From contig JAKCPI010007984.1 of the NCBI GenBank assembly GCA_023213315.1, forward strand, positions 91,642 to 155,641: a stretch of 64,000 bases of DNA, given 5' to 3'. The DNA is from Euborellia annulipes. Lineage: Eukaryota > Arthropoda > Insecta > Dermaptera > Anisolabididae. The notes under the pieces were generated by a model. The model did no database searches, was not told where the DNA came from, and saw nothing but the letters and a program-made list of their open reading frames with translations. Positions 46,983 through 58,360 of this stretch are shown here, piece by piece; position 1 is the first letter of the stretch; each line of letters begins with the position of its first letter. A program made the position numbers and the translations under genes.

Positions 46983-47030
46983 TAACTGCTGACGTTTCGG
47001 CTTTTTACAAAGCCATCCTCGGAGCTGTTA
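46983..47030 (-). ncRNA. hammerhead-like motif with perfect stem II
   Basis: Minus: UAACAGCU, CCGAGGA (one change from CUGAGGA), U, GGCUUU-GUAA-AAAGCC, GAAA, CGUC, AGCAGUUA. Stem I 7 pairs with one A.A mismatch, stem II 6 perfect pairs with a GNRA loop. Single copy; no opposite arm seen. Confidence 0.5.
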
Positions 47031-47096
47031 GTGGTCATCCAAGACTTTGACCAAGGCCGAAACTATTTTTACTCGTTACAGTATATATGTATATAC

Positions 47097-47121
47097 AGTA
47101 GAGTCCCGTTAATCCGACACT
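47097..47121 (+). mobile_element. pogo/Tigger-like terminal repeat fragment
   Basis: CAGTAGAGTCCCGTTAATCC after TA is the typical start of pogo/Tigger transposons. The rest is missing; it runs directly into half a Rep-A hairpin (47122-47178). Confidence 0.5.
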
Positions 47122-47179
47122 TTCGATTACCGAAGGTAAGAGAAAGTTGGGTGCTGTGCGCCAGTCACACTAGATTTAT

Positions 47180-47844
47180 TTTAAAAAAATTGAAATTTAA
47201 CATGTAGTTTTATGGGGAATGTCGACGAAACGCCCACATATCGAATTATATAGCCGCCTCTGCAATAGGTAAAAAAGCAAAAAACTTTTTATCAATTCAC
47301 TTCCGAGGAATACATTAAACATAAAATCAAAAGTTTCTGCTGACTGCTTTTAGAGATATTTTAACAAGAAAGTCAAAAAACTCTCCAAAATGACAGTCGC
47401 CAATATTTAAAAATAAGGAAGTCACAAGACTCAGATCAGCCTGGCAACGTCGAATAAAATAATACTCATTTCTCGCTGTCAGTTACATTTTTTTTCCATT
47501 TTACGATATTTTTTCTCGCAAATCGTCCATTGTGTTTAAACTGATTTGCATTAATCATTGTAATATATAATATTAAATAAAATAAAAGTGGAGGCTTTTA
47601 AGATTTAAAATAAACAGCTGATAAATGCAATGTTGCCAGATCTATATTACGTGAAAAACTGCTAAAGTCAAAAGTCATTCAATATTATTTTTGGTAATTA
47701 AATTATTAACTTAATACAATTATAAACTCTGATAGGTCACGACTAAATTATAATAAGGAATTTTGGCATTCAAATTTTTAATTTTATTAAAAAAATTTAG
47801 ACTTACGGAGTACTATCCGAACAACCTTAAGTGGATTCTATCCT
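47180..47844. other. no gene recognised
   Basis: AT-rich without recognised repeats or long frames. Confidence 0.4.
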
Positions 47845-48027
47845 GGTAGCTCAATTCTTTCATGCTTAAAATTGAACACAGGCAAACAGACAGACAGACC
47901 ATGTTGCGAAAACCACTTTTTTGGATTCAGAGGACCTCAAAACGTGTATATCCGTCAAAATCTCGACATCGGATTTTTGACATGAATCCAATACTTTCTC
48001 TCTCTATATTAGAGGTAAGAGAAAGTA
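47845..48027 (-). repeat. Rep-A, 5' terminal part
   Basis: AGCTCAATTCTTTCATGC to GGTAAGAGAAAGTA. Confidence 0.85.
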
Positions 48028-48292
48028 ATAAATGCTTTTTATTATTGGCTGCAAGATCTGTTTATTAATCCGAGAATTTATTTATATTCTGACACTGGCT
48101 TGTCTCATAAGAAGGTCCTAAATGTGACCGAAACGTTATACCTAGTATATCAATAAAAGAAATAATCGTAGCTGCTTGGCTCTTTTTTAAAACCTCATCT
48201 CCCAATAAATGATATTGTAATTAATCTATTAATAAATTTTTTATGTAATTATCAGTGTCCTAAGGAACGATAAAAAGTGATTAAAAGAAAGC

Positions 48293-48535
48293 TCAGTGGG
48301 AATTAATATCTTCAGGGACTATATTACAAAATTGATTTGCGTGAGGTGATATACAGTATAAGGAAATTAAATTATAATAACAAGATGGATAGGTTGGTGA
48401 ATTATTATAATTCCCCGGATACCGGGTGTCCAGGAGAGAGATGACCTTGCTGCCACTATCCGGCTCGCCCATCTCTAGTATGGCGTAAGATCCCGGGTTA
48501 AGAACCCCCACCACCTGCCCCTTCCACACTGTCAA
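48293..48535 (-). CDS. unrecognised open frame, possible exon
   Basis: The 5' two thirds are much richer in G+C than the flanks and read VWKGQVVGVLNPGSYAIL, MGEPDSGSK and LLDTRYPG. An acceptor-like TTGACAG (about 48530) and donor-like ACCCG|GTATCC (about 48421) could bound an exon of about 110 bases. The beta-strand-like pattern loosely recalls integrase C-terminal or Tudor-like barrels, but I cannot assign a family. It may be a retroelement scrap. The codons after 48420 look non-coding. Confidence 0.25.
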   Translation of the reverse strand: MTVWKGQVVGVLNPGSYAILEMGEPDSGSKVISLLDTRYPGNYNNSPTYPSCYYNLISLYCISPHANQFCNIVPEDINSH

Positions 48536-48732
48536 TCACAACATTACTATGCAGTTTTATAACAAAATTCCATTGGGGATAATACACACTACTTAAGCCT
48601 AATGGAAAAAATTATTTCACAATTGATGAAGATATTCTTATAGTTGTTAATAATAACAACAAATGAAGCTTTAAAGAATTCTTGGAGATTAATTAAAGTA
48701 ATGAGGCATGGTTATTTTATTTTTAACTTTGC

Positions 48733-49200
48733 CCATCAACCGTAGGTTGGACAGGTAAAGTTAATGTAATCGTAAAAAAAATCGAAATTTTTCTGAAGCT
48801 GCCAAAATGCGTTTTGAGGTCCCCTGAATCCATTTAAGAAGTTTTTGGAATGATGTCTGTGTGTCTGTGTGTGTGTGTGTATGTCTGTGGTAATTTTTTC
48901 GTCAACGAAATCTCAAAAACTATTCATTCAATTGTTTTGAAATTTTGCACCCATAAACTAGGGGTAGAGGCCAAGAACTGAAAAGCTTTTGGTAAACATC
49001 GGACCATTAGGGGGGCTCTAGGGGGGGGGACAAAATTTTTTTCTTTCATAACCTATAGTTTTTTTTATATATTCAGAAACTAGACTTCCTCCCGAGTAAA
49101 ATGATATATAATATGTATAACATCGGACCATCAGGTGGGGCTCTAGGGGGGGGGGGGGGCAAATATTTTTTTCTTGAGTAGTGGGTGGGCAAAGTTGTGC
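48733..49200 (+). repeat. distant Rep-A relative
   Basis: AACTTTGCCCATCAACC and GTGGGTGGGCAAAGTT ends are imperfect inverted repeats. The inside has GTTTTGAGGTCCCCTGAATC and a TCTGTGTG tract as in Rep-A. The unit ATCGGACCAT(T/C)AG(G)...GGGGCTCTAGG occurs twice. Confidence 0.5.
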
Positions 49201-49535
49201 GCTCGGCTTAGTCCGACCCTTTATTTTTTATGTATTGATTTTTTATTTATTTTACGTTTACTTTTTTTTGACTATCAAATGTTAGAGCTCTTATGTGCTG
49301 TTATTAATTTCGTTTGAAATTGTTATTTTTTTGGCAATAAAATAATTCTTTTGGCCACCCTGCTCTGAGCCATTCCATTAGAATTTCACATAAATTTTAG
49401 AGAATTTTTTCATAGATAAATAACATTGGATTGTTTACTAGTAGTAAATAGCAGTTTGAAGATTATTGACGTCATATTTTCCATATATTGATAGTGAAAA
49501 AATGATCATAAATAGTACTTACAAACTTAAACTAT

Positions 49536-50230
49536 TACTTTCTCTTAACTATGTATATATGTAATATATATATAGAGAGAAAGTATTGGATTCATGTCAA
49601 AAATTCGATGTCGAGATTTTGATGGATCTTCACGTTTTGAGGTCCCCTGAATCCAAAAAACTGGTTTTCGCGACATGGTCTGTCTGTGTGTGTGTCTGTG
49701 TGTCTGTCTGTGTGTCTGTCTGTGTGTGTGTGTGTCTGTGAACAAAATATCTCAAGAACGAAAAGAGCTAGAAGGTTGAAATTTTATATTTAAGTTAGAC
49801 ACCCCCATGGGACGTGACACGAAGCTTTTAATCAAAATCGGCCCAAAAGTACTAGTACTTTACTGATGTAGTTTTTCAGTTTTTTTCGATTTTCTCAAAA
49901 TTTGCTCCAACGATTTTTTTTAAAATTCAAAAATCAATTATTTTTTAGATTCTCTTTAAAATGTATATTCTCATTTTGTGATTGAAATCTTCTGAAGACC
50001 ACTTTACTCTTGTTCTCCATAGAAAAGATAGGAGAAATGGTTGCCACGGTAACAAAATATAAATATTTTGTCATACTTATAAATTATCTTGAAAATCGAA
50101 TGTACCGTACTGTCGGAAACTAAATACATGTCGACACAAAAAATCTGGTGAGACAAGCACAGTACACAACTTTCGATTACCGAAGGTAAGAGAAAGTTGT
50201 GTGCTGTGCGCCAGTCACACCAGATTTTTT
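49536..50230 (+). repeat. Rep-A, full length
   Basis: TACTTTCTCTTAAC start to CACACCAGATTTTTT. Closest to the copies at 33417 and 52238. Confidence 0.9.
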
Positions 50231-51054
50231 TTACTTTCTCTTACCTCTATATCAAGAGTCGCGGGAGCGACTCGTCGCCGAGCATGTGAAAAGCAAAAGA
50301 AAGCAAAGAAACTCTTAATACTACCATTTAGTTGATATTGCAATAGATGTCAATGGCCCATTGCATTTAGATGGACGAGTCGTCCCTAGACTATATTATC
50401 AAGAATGATTTTAAATCCTTAATAAAAGATAGGGACGTGAAAAAATTTTTTTGAGAAACTTTTCTCTTTCTGGGCGAATATCTCAAAAAGTTTTTAAGAT
50501 ATCGGAGCCAAATTTTTTTTATATTAAACTAGAATAAATAAGGATTATTTTGAGCACGAATTCAAAAAAAAATTCCAGTGCCAAACAGAATGGCAGAGGC
50601 TCAAAGTTGAGATTTTGCCGATTTCGGAAGGTCAAAAGTTAGTCTCTTATTTTTCCTTTTTTTTTTTTTTTTTTTTTTTTTTTTCTTTTTTTTCTTTTTT
50701 TTTTTTTTTTTTTCATTCTTTTCTTCAATTTTCAAATTTTTAGACAAAGCTACAGGTTTCCCTGCTGGACCGATTAGGATGAAATTTAAAATACAAATAG
50801 ATACTATCAAAAACCCGATACCTTTGATATAAAATTTCATTTTGGATCAAAAGTGACTTTTTGAGAGGTATTCAAAATTTCAAATTTGTCCTATCTTTAA
50901 CATGGCGAAAAGACAATTCTAACTATTTTGCTCCCTGATGACGTCATCTAGGAACATATATATTATTATTGGTAATTTTCATCCCTAATGGAACAAAAAT
51001 TTTTTAGGATAGATCCATTCAGATAGAAATAGATTAACGTGATAAGAAGGAGTG
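50231..51054. other. low-complexity and unrecognised DNA
   Basis: Starts with another Rep-A tip (TTACTTTCTCTTACC). Small inverted repeat GAGTCGCGGGAGCGACTC near 50266. Long T tract at 50657-50713. No gene. Confidence 0.5.
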
Positions 51055-51846
51055 CTACCAACATAACAAAAATAAAAAACCTAAAATTTTATAAAATTTG
51101 GTGAAATCCTATGTTTATCGTTTCGAATGGATACCAAACGAAGTATTTACAATCTACCAACATAACAAAAATAAAAAACCTAAAATTTTATAAAATTTGG
51201 TGAAATCCTATGTTTATCGCTTCGAATGGATACCAAACGATGTATTTACATTCTACCAACATAACAAAAATAAAAAACCTAAAATTTTATAAAATTTGGT
51301 GAAATCCTATGTTTATCGTTTCGAATGAATACCAAACGAAGTATTTACAATCTACCAACATAACAAAAATAAAAAACCTAAAATTTTATAAAATTTGGTG
51401 AAATCCTATGTTTATCGTTTCGAATGGATACCAAACGATGTATTTACATTCTACCAACATAACAAAAATAAAAAACCTAAAATTTTATAAAATTTGGTGA
51501 AATCCTATGTTTATCGTTTCGAATGGATACCAAACGATGTATTTACATTCTACCAACATAACAAAAATAAAAAACGTAAAATTTTATAAAATTTGGTGAA
51601 ATCCTATGTTTATCGTTTCGAATGGATACCAAACGATGTATTTACATTCTACCAACATAACAAAAATAAAAAACCTAAAATTTTATAAAATTTGGTGAAA
51701 TCCTATGTTTATCGTTTCGAATGAATACCAAACGAAGTATTTACAATCTACCAACATAACAAAAATAAAAAACCTAAAATTTTATAAAATTTGGTAAAAT
51801 CCTATGTTTATCGTTTCGAATGGATACCAAACGATGTATTTAATTT
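51055..51846 (+). repeat. 99 bp tandem satellite, eight units
   Basis: Units start CTACCAACATAACAAAAAT at 51055, 51154, 51253, 51352, 51451, 51550, 51649 and 51748. They differ at a few sites (GAAGTA/GATGTA, GGATAC/GAATAC), and variants recur in a way that suggests higher-order copying. Confidence 0.95.
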
Positions 51847-51957
51847 TTACTGTTTGGAATGCATATTAAAAGATCTATTCATGGGATAACTTAATATTTA
51901 ATAAACAAAAATTAATAAATAATATTTTCATGTAATATTTCACAAAAAGAAGTGAAA

Positions 51958-52237
51958 TCTCAGCCAAAAACATCGGAGATGCAAAAAGGGGCGCCTCGCA
52001 TTATTTTTGCCTAGCGTCGAGGTGAAATCAAAAAAATGCGCCTCGCTTTTCTGATTTATATAAAAGCGAGGATATATGAAACAAATAAAATTCTGTAGGG
52101 GTTTTATTTAAGTGAAAATATTTCCTCGCTTTTATATAAATCAGAAAAGCGAGGCGCATTTTTTTGATTTCACCTCGACGCTAGGCAAAAATAATGCGAG
52201 GCGCCCCTTTTTGCATCTCCGATGTTTTTGGCTGAGA
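51958..52237. mobile_element. palindrome with about 115 bp near-identical arms
   Basis: CTCAGCCAAAAACATCGGAG to its exact complement. Arms contain GGGGCGCCTCGC and GCGAGGCGC motifs. Loop of about 45 bases. No duplication identified. Confidence 0.85.
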
Positions 52238-52826
52238 TATATGTTAATATATATAGAGAGAGAAAGTATTGGTTTCATGTCAAAAATTCGATGTCGAGAT
52301 TTTGATGGATCTTCACGTTTTGAAGTCCCCTGAATCCAAAAAAGTGGTTTTCGCGACATGGTCTGTCTGTCTGTGTGTCTGTCTGTGTGTGTGTGTGTCT
52401 GTGAACAAAATATCTCAAGAACGAAAAGAGCTAGGAGGTTGAAATTTTATATTTAAGTTAGGCACCCCCATGGGACGTGACACGAAGCTTTTGAACAAAA
52501 TCGACCAAAGAGTACTAGTACTTTACTGATGCACTTTTTCAGTTTTTTTCGATTTTCTCTAAATTTGCTCCAACGATTTTTTTTAAAATTCAAAAATCAA
52601 TTATTTTTTAGATTCTCAATAAAATGTATATTCTCATTTTGTGATTGAAATCTTCTGAAGACCACTTTACTCTTGTACTCCATAGAAAAGATAGGAATTT
52701 CTCCTATGGTTGCTATGGTAACAAAATATAAATATTTTGCCATACTTATAAATTTTACATCTTGAAAATCGAATGTACCGTACTGTCGGAAACTAAATAC
52801 ATGTCGACACAAAAAATCTGGTGAGA
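52238..52826 (+). repeat. Rep-A, most of the body
   Basis: Starts inside the 5' mini-palindrome, directly against the previous palindrome. Ends at AAAAAATCTGGTGAGA, half way into the hairpin. Confidence 0.85.
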
Positions 52827-52839
52827 TTTATATATAAAA

Positions 52840-52990
52840 TATACAAAATTATTATGGAGGCGGTATAACTCGCCGAAAGCAAAATCTCCCCTAAAACAAA
52901 CTCGCCAAAAATCCGGAAAGTTCCAAAATAAAATATTTTTAAAAATCTGGTGTGACTGTCCCACCAGATTTTTTGTGTCGACATACGTAT
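52840..52990 (-). repeat. GGCGAG-rich block plus shortened Rep-A hairpin
   Basis: Inverse of 55117-55385: TTCCAAAATAAAATATTTTT next to AAATCTGGTGTGACTGTCCC and GTCGACATACGTATAT. The pair brackets 2.2 kb. Confidence 0.6.
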
Positions 52991-53046
52991 ATATAGTTTC
53001 CGTCTATATATTAAAAGATGAAATGAAATTTATAAGCAGGGCTCGG

Positions 53047-53292
53047 GCCCTCGGGCTTGGTCTAAAGGCTAGAGTGCTGGCCTTCTAAACCAAGGGTCAG
53101 GGGTTCGGATCCCAGGCAGTCCGATGATTTTATTTAAGCCATTTGGATTCCAAATGGCTTAATTAAGAATGCCTGAACCCCCAATAGATATATATATTTA
53201 ATAACGTTTATAGTAAAAGTCTTATATGGCCTAAGTTGCCGAAGCCACTGTGTGCATGAGAAAAAGTGTTTTTTCTTATAAAAAAAAAAAAT
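53047..53292 (+). mobile_element. tRNA-derived SINE, variant head
   Basis: Head GGCTTGGTCTAAAGGCTAGA and box B GGGGTTCGGATCCC differ from the other copies. Body and tail are the same. Confidence 0.82.
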
Positions 53293-53344
53293 AATTCTAA
53301 TAAAACCTCAAATTATGCATTTAAAAAGTCGAAAAATATGCATC

Positions 53345-53760
53345 AAAAATATTCTGTGTGTGTATGTGTTCAATTTTAAGCATGAAGGAATTGAGCTAGG
53401 AAGATGAAGTTTTATATTTAAGTTAGGCACCCCCCTAAGGCGTGAAAATAAACTTTTAAACAAAATTGGCCAAAAACTACTAGTACTTTACTGATATTAA
53501 TTTTTCAGTTTTTCTCAAAATTCGCTTCAACGATTTTGATTAAAATTCAAAAATCAATTATTTTTTAGAATGATATTTAAAATGTATATTCTCATTTTGC
53601 TTTTTAAATCTTATGAAGACCACTTAACTCTTGTACTCCATAGGAAAGATAGAAGTCAGGGTATCAAAATATAAATAGATATTTTCCCATACTTATAAAT
53701 TTCATTACATCTTCTAATATATCGACGGAAACTATATATTAGGGGTATGACTTTTTTACA
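53345..53760 (+). repeat. Rep-A, middle part
   Basis: GTGTTCAATTTTAAGCATGA through ATATCGACGGAAACTATATA. Hairpin missing. Confidence 0.8.
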
Positions 53761-53865
53761 ACCACGGATCCCTGTATCATAACTTGATGAACTTTTACTA
53801 AATATTGAATAAAATCTTACTTTCAAGGTGATTTGATAAAAAAACGTCACGCACAAATGATTTGA

Positions 53866-54514
53866 AAATTTTATATATCAGATTTTTTTCCATTTTTTGA
53901 AGTCTCTCTAAATGGATACAAAATTGTACACAAGCTTTACACTCACTTATATAGGGTCATTAAAGACACAAGGAAGTCAAATATTCTAGATAAAGTCATT
54001 GTTGAGGATGAATCTCAGTGGGGGGTTGTCCTTGTTGAGGGAGGAGTCTTAGTAGACTTCTTCCATATCTTTGATTGCACCGCACGCTCACAACATGAGT
54101 TGCTTCGGGCAATGTTGATTGGAAATTCATCTATTTTCCAGTGGGTTTTCAAGAAATTTAACCCTGCTAATTCAGAGCTGCAGATAGTTCATCAAAATCT
54201 TAAACGCGAAACCATTGGCTGCTGATTTAATGATCAGCCCCTTAGTAAGAAATGAATGGACAAATTTTGCGCAACCTTTTGCTGATTTCAGGCATCATAA
54301 TAAACTCAAGAAGGGCTAGAATGGCTCAAGAGGTCCAGCGTGCATTGCTGATATTTGGAATTTGTTGAAATTTCACGAAAAATATTTCATTAATCTTAGC
54401 GAAGTGATGGAAGACACGAGTGAGGTGCTAAAGAAACTCATGTCGTCTCTTCAGCCGCCTGCTTCCTTAATTTTAATTTTAACGTTGCTGAAGGCTCCTT
54501 TCAATTTATTATAA
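53866..54514 (+). pseudogene. fossil coding region, family unknown
   Basis: A frame free of stops runs 53866-54225 (120 codons). From about 54206 the next frame takes over and runs to 54514 with one TAG at 54317. Together they look like one protein of over 200 residues with a frameshift and a nonsense codon. Composition is protein-like and G+C is higher than the flanks. Segments such as VIVEDESQWGVVLVEGG and FADFRHHNKLKKG are not from a family I know. A retroposed host gene, or DNA captured from a symbiont or a large DNA virus, are open options. It lies between inverted Rep-A hairpins (52840, 55117). Confidence 0.45.
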
Positions 54515-54681
54515 TTGCTAATCAAATCCTGCACAAAGAAGTAGTGGATGTTTGGTGATTTAGTCAACCCATGGAGCTCATCGCTCATGATAAATAACAC
54601 GTATAAAGAGATCCAGCACATGGAGCTGGCAACTAATAAACTTGGGTTTGGGGTACCTTTCTCTTCGAACATTTGCTGCAA
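54451..54681 (-). CDS. convergent open frame, family unknown
   Basis: Starts ATG at 54681 and reads MQQMFEEKGTPNPSLLV, then a hydrophobic stretch around MCWISLYVLFIMS (possible membrane helix), ending Lys-rich before the stop at 54451. Its 3' end overlaps the end of the fossil frame on the other strand. Tight convergent spacing is unusual for this AT-rich, intron-rich DNA and fits a captured compact genome segment, but evidence is slim. Confidence 0.3.
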   Translation of the reverse strand: MQQMFEEKGTPNPSLLVASSMCWISLYVLFIMSDELHGLTKSPNIHYFFVQDLISNYNKLKGAFSNVKIKIKEAGG

Positions 54682-55116
54682 ACGATCTTTTATTTAAAAT
54701 AATAAAAAAAATACTAAAATTTGCTTTTATAAATAGAATTTATATCATTTATCATTAAATCTTTATTAGAAAAATAAAATATATAGTCTAACTATGATTT
54801 TGGCTTACCCCTTCCCAGAGAGTACCTTACCCCCCCTCCCCCGGGATTTTCTAGAGCGTTCTGAAAGTTATAATTGACACCAAATTAAACAAATTAAGCA
54901 AATTAAAACTCAACTACCCACTTTTAACACCTCCCTTATATACCGGCTTATACAAGACTGCGACCACTCAACCTAAAATTTCAAAGTGGTTTGTGCGTGA
55001 CCTTTTTTAATAGTTTCATGGAATAAACGTCATTTTAGTCATTAATAGGCAAAAGTTCATTGAGTCGTGATACAGGAAATCTTAAACAAAAAAAAAAGTC
55101 GAAAAGTCATACATAT

Positions 55117-55385
55117 ATACGTATGTCGACACAAAAAATCTGGTGTGACAAGCACAGTACAGTACCTTTGGTAAGGGAAAGTTGTCTGCTGTGCGACATT
55201 CACACCAGATTTTTTAAAATATTTTATTTTGGAACTTTTCGGATTTTCGGCCAGAAAATTTTAGGGGAGTTTTTCTTTTTGGCGATTTTTTTTCGACGAG
55301 ATTTTGCTTTCGGCTAGAAAATTTTTCGTGCGTTTTTTTCGGCGAGTTTTTTTCGTCGACTTTTTTTCGGCATAAATTATTATAT
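55117..55385 (+). repeat. Rep-A hairpin plus GGCGAG-rich block
   Basis: Hairpin 55132-55216, then TTTTCGGCGAGTTTTTTTCG-type imperfect repeats to 55375. Same composite as 52840-52990 in reverse. Confidence 0.7.
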
Positions 55386-55672
55386 TTCACTGGCACTACA
55401 TTTAAAATATATTTTTCTGAAATCAATTATAATAAAAATAAAAATTATCCAGCATTTTTTTGTTTTTCGGACCATTTGGCGCCCCTTTGTGAGTGGCGCG
55501 CGGGGCATCATGACCCCCCTTGCCTCCCCCCTCGCTACGCCACTGGGGGTCTAATAAACCATTTTTAAAGTGGAACTTTTATTTGATGGACTCAATTTTT
55601 TTCGCTCTTCTATCAGCATGTCGCGTTACAAGCCGTGACTTCAAAGGCCGTGACGACAAAAATAGAAAAGTT

Positions 55673-55935
55673 TTTTTTTTTTTTTAAACACACACTTTTT
55701 TTCTCATTCACACTCACACACACATTCACACAGTCTTTTCGGCAACTCAGGCCATATAAGACTTTTTACGATATCCGTTATTAATAAATATACATATATG
55801 GGGTCCAGGCATTCTTATTTAAGCCATTTGGTATCCAAATGGCTTAAATAAAATCATCGGACTGCCTGGGGTCCGAACCCGCGACGTTTGGTATATGAGG
55901 TTAGCACGCTAACCTCTACGCCATGCCCCGAGGGC
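55673..55935 (-). mobile_element. tRNA-derived SINE with perfect target duplication
   Basis: Complete element. AAATAGAAAAGTT at 55660-55672 and 55936-55948. Box B GGTCCGAACCCGCGACG (reverse). Probably one of the youngest copies. Confidence 0.92.
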
Positions 55936-55948
55936 AAATAGAAAAGTT

Positions 55949-58360
55949 AAATTTAATATAGGTACTGTATATGACGAATTATAAAAAAATAATTGAGATT
56001 TAATTATTCAATTTTTAAATTGATAAAATATAATTTTTAAAATAAATTAATAAAATTAATTAATAAACTTCAATTTCTAAATAAATATTGTTCTCAGTTT
56101 TTAACAAGCCTCTATGGATTTCCCATTATCAATCCCATTTTCCAATTATTAAGTTAAGATTAAAAACGCGATTTTAATACCCTTAATTGAATAATTTTCA
56201 GAAAATTTTCAGTTAAACGCCTACGATCCGAAAAAAAAGTTTCACTTGCATTGTGGTTTCATAAAAACACACAATAATCTTTGTATTTATGCGTAAATGG
56301 CGAACAAAAAAATTGTCCATAGACCCCTTTTAATTCTCAACACTACAATTTATAACACTGTCCCGTTTTTGACATTTCAATGTCCCGTTTTTGTCACCAG
56401 ACAGTACGGTCAGTATATATTAGTGTGAAATTTGGTCCAGATTGGAGATAAATGTCTTATGTTATTACTTCCATATTTCAAAATATTTGGGGATGCTGAG
56501 AAAATTAATAAAGATCGGGAAGCAATTGTTGGAATAATTAAAGATAAAAATTAAGCAAGAAAAAGAATTGTTTTATGCAAAATAGAGTATTTTCATTTAA
56601 ATAAATGAGAGTCAATTTAATGCTCACTAATCCCTAGAAGTGATAAGTTTTTTTTTTTTTTTTCTATTTTGACTTTCACTTTGCGAATATTTTTGTCCGG
56701 GTCGTAACGTTCGTTGTCTTTTGAGAGCAAGTAACATCAAAGCCTCTCGCTATTTGGCAAAGTGCTCGTAAGATGCCAACCGGGGAGACATTAAATGGTA
56801 GCTTTATTAGTAATATGCAGGCTGCCACACCCTCCTAGTCTAATTGGACGCAAAGCGGATTGGCTCGTGTTTTCTTTACCCATGATGTTAAATGAATATC
56901 ACGTAAAGGAAAATAATAAGTAGGCGAAATAAACGTATTTTTTTTAGCTAAATAGCCTATAACACATAATGGGCCCCTCTCGAAATTTCAGAGAGTTAAA
57001 ACAGAGGCTGTCTTCTCCCTCTCAAAGAGAACGCGTTATCGTGGTCAATTAGTAAAAGTGAAATATAAATGCACTGATTCTGATGTCTGTCTTGCATTAA
57101 AAAAATTCACCCTGAATATATTAAGGGGGAACGGGAGCGAAGTGGTTACGCATGTTTTTCCGGATAAGATGGCGTAGTGTGTCATAAAAAGTATGCCCAA
57201 AAATCAAGTAATTCAAAAATTCGCCAAGAGATGTCAGCATGGTAGCTAATAATATTTAATGCATTTGGTTGATTTTCATTGATTTTTTAACAATAAATAC
57301 TTTATAAATGTTATTATATATTATGTCTTTTATAAAAGCATAAAAATATATAAATATAGGCCAGATATAGGCTAATACTATACTGGTATTGCCTGTTAGA
57401 CTAGCCTGCCATCTATTGCAAGAATGCTGAACCATTTTGACAGTTGGCTTTTAAATAAATCATCTAAGCTTATTTTAAAAATTTCTTAATTAATATGTGA
57501 TTAATAATAACAATAAATTCATTTTTAAATTTAAAAAAATTAAAGATTATTCAGACAGATTGTTTTTTTGTATTTGCTTGATAACAAAAAAATTAATTAC
57601 GATAATTTTTTAATAAGTCATTAAAAAAATTATAGCTCGATGTCCCAATAATCTCTTATGAATTTAATTCATTAAAAAAAAACCGCATTGAAAAATTCTT
57701 TATATTGTAATAGTCTAGTTTTTTTTTAAGTACGTTTAGACGTTGCACCTGAACCCCCTTAATAGGCCCATATTTGAAATTAAAAGAAATTTGATTCTCT
57801 AAGTTTCAGGTTTCTTCATTTAAAGCATTTTTTATCCGATGGAAATATTAAAAAGAACAGATTTAAAATTTTCCTCATATCTCTAGACATATAATCAAGT
57901 TCAAGGTTGTGTTGGCCTGCAACCTATTTGATTATAATTTCAAATTTTTTAAGTTATTTTGATTTGAGTTAAGGTCAGATCTAAATCGAGAGAATATTCC
58001 TAAAGTGTTTTTTTTTTTTTTTAAGACTCACCTAGATCCGGATTTTAATTTTTTTAAAGTTTGTTTTTAAGCAAAAAAAATGTCATAATGATTTCAACAT
58101 TTTATTTAAACTATCCATTAATAGAGGTATAATTTACTAGAAGTATTGGAAAAAAATTCCCCTCCTGATTCAAGGTGAGCTTTTAATTTTGAATTGAGAT
58201 CCTATCTATGAGTCACCATAATGACGTAAAATTAAATATTTGACATTTTTTTATTAATTTAAAAATTAAAAATTTTATTAAGTGTGAAATAAGACTGTAA
58301 ATAGCAAATTATATGTAATAGAATATACATAATAATCCGGATTCATTTTTCTTGTGCTTT
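55949..58360. other. no gene recognised
   Basis: Mostly AT-rich. A more G+C-balanced patch at 56690-57190 has no convincing frame or splice pattern and no repeat partner in the window; it might be a regulatory sequence. Confidence 0.4.

Noticed and set aside
48090..48135. GACCGAAACGTT segment with AATAAAAG tail
   Set aside because: Stem II pairs (GGTC/GACC), but the core is degraded and stem I is absent.
50601..50840. Poly-Lys frame
   Set aside because: Translation of a long T tract.
51055..51846. CRISPR array
   Set aside because: The repeats are adjacent 99 bp units without unique spacers in eukaryotic intronic DNA; a satellite.
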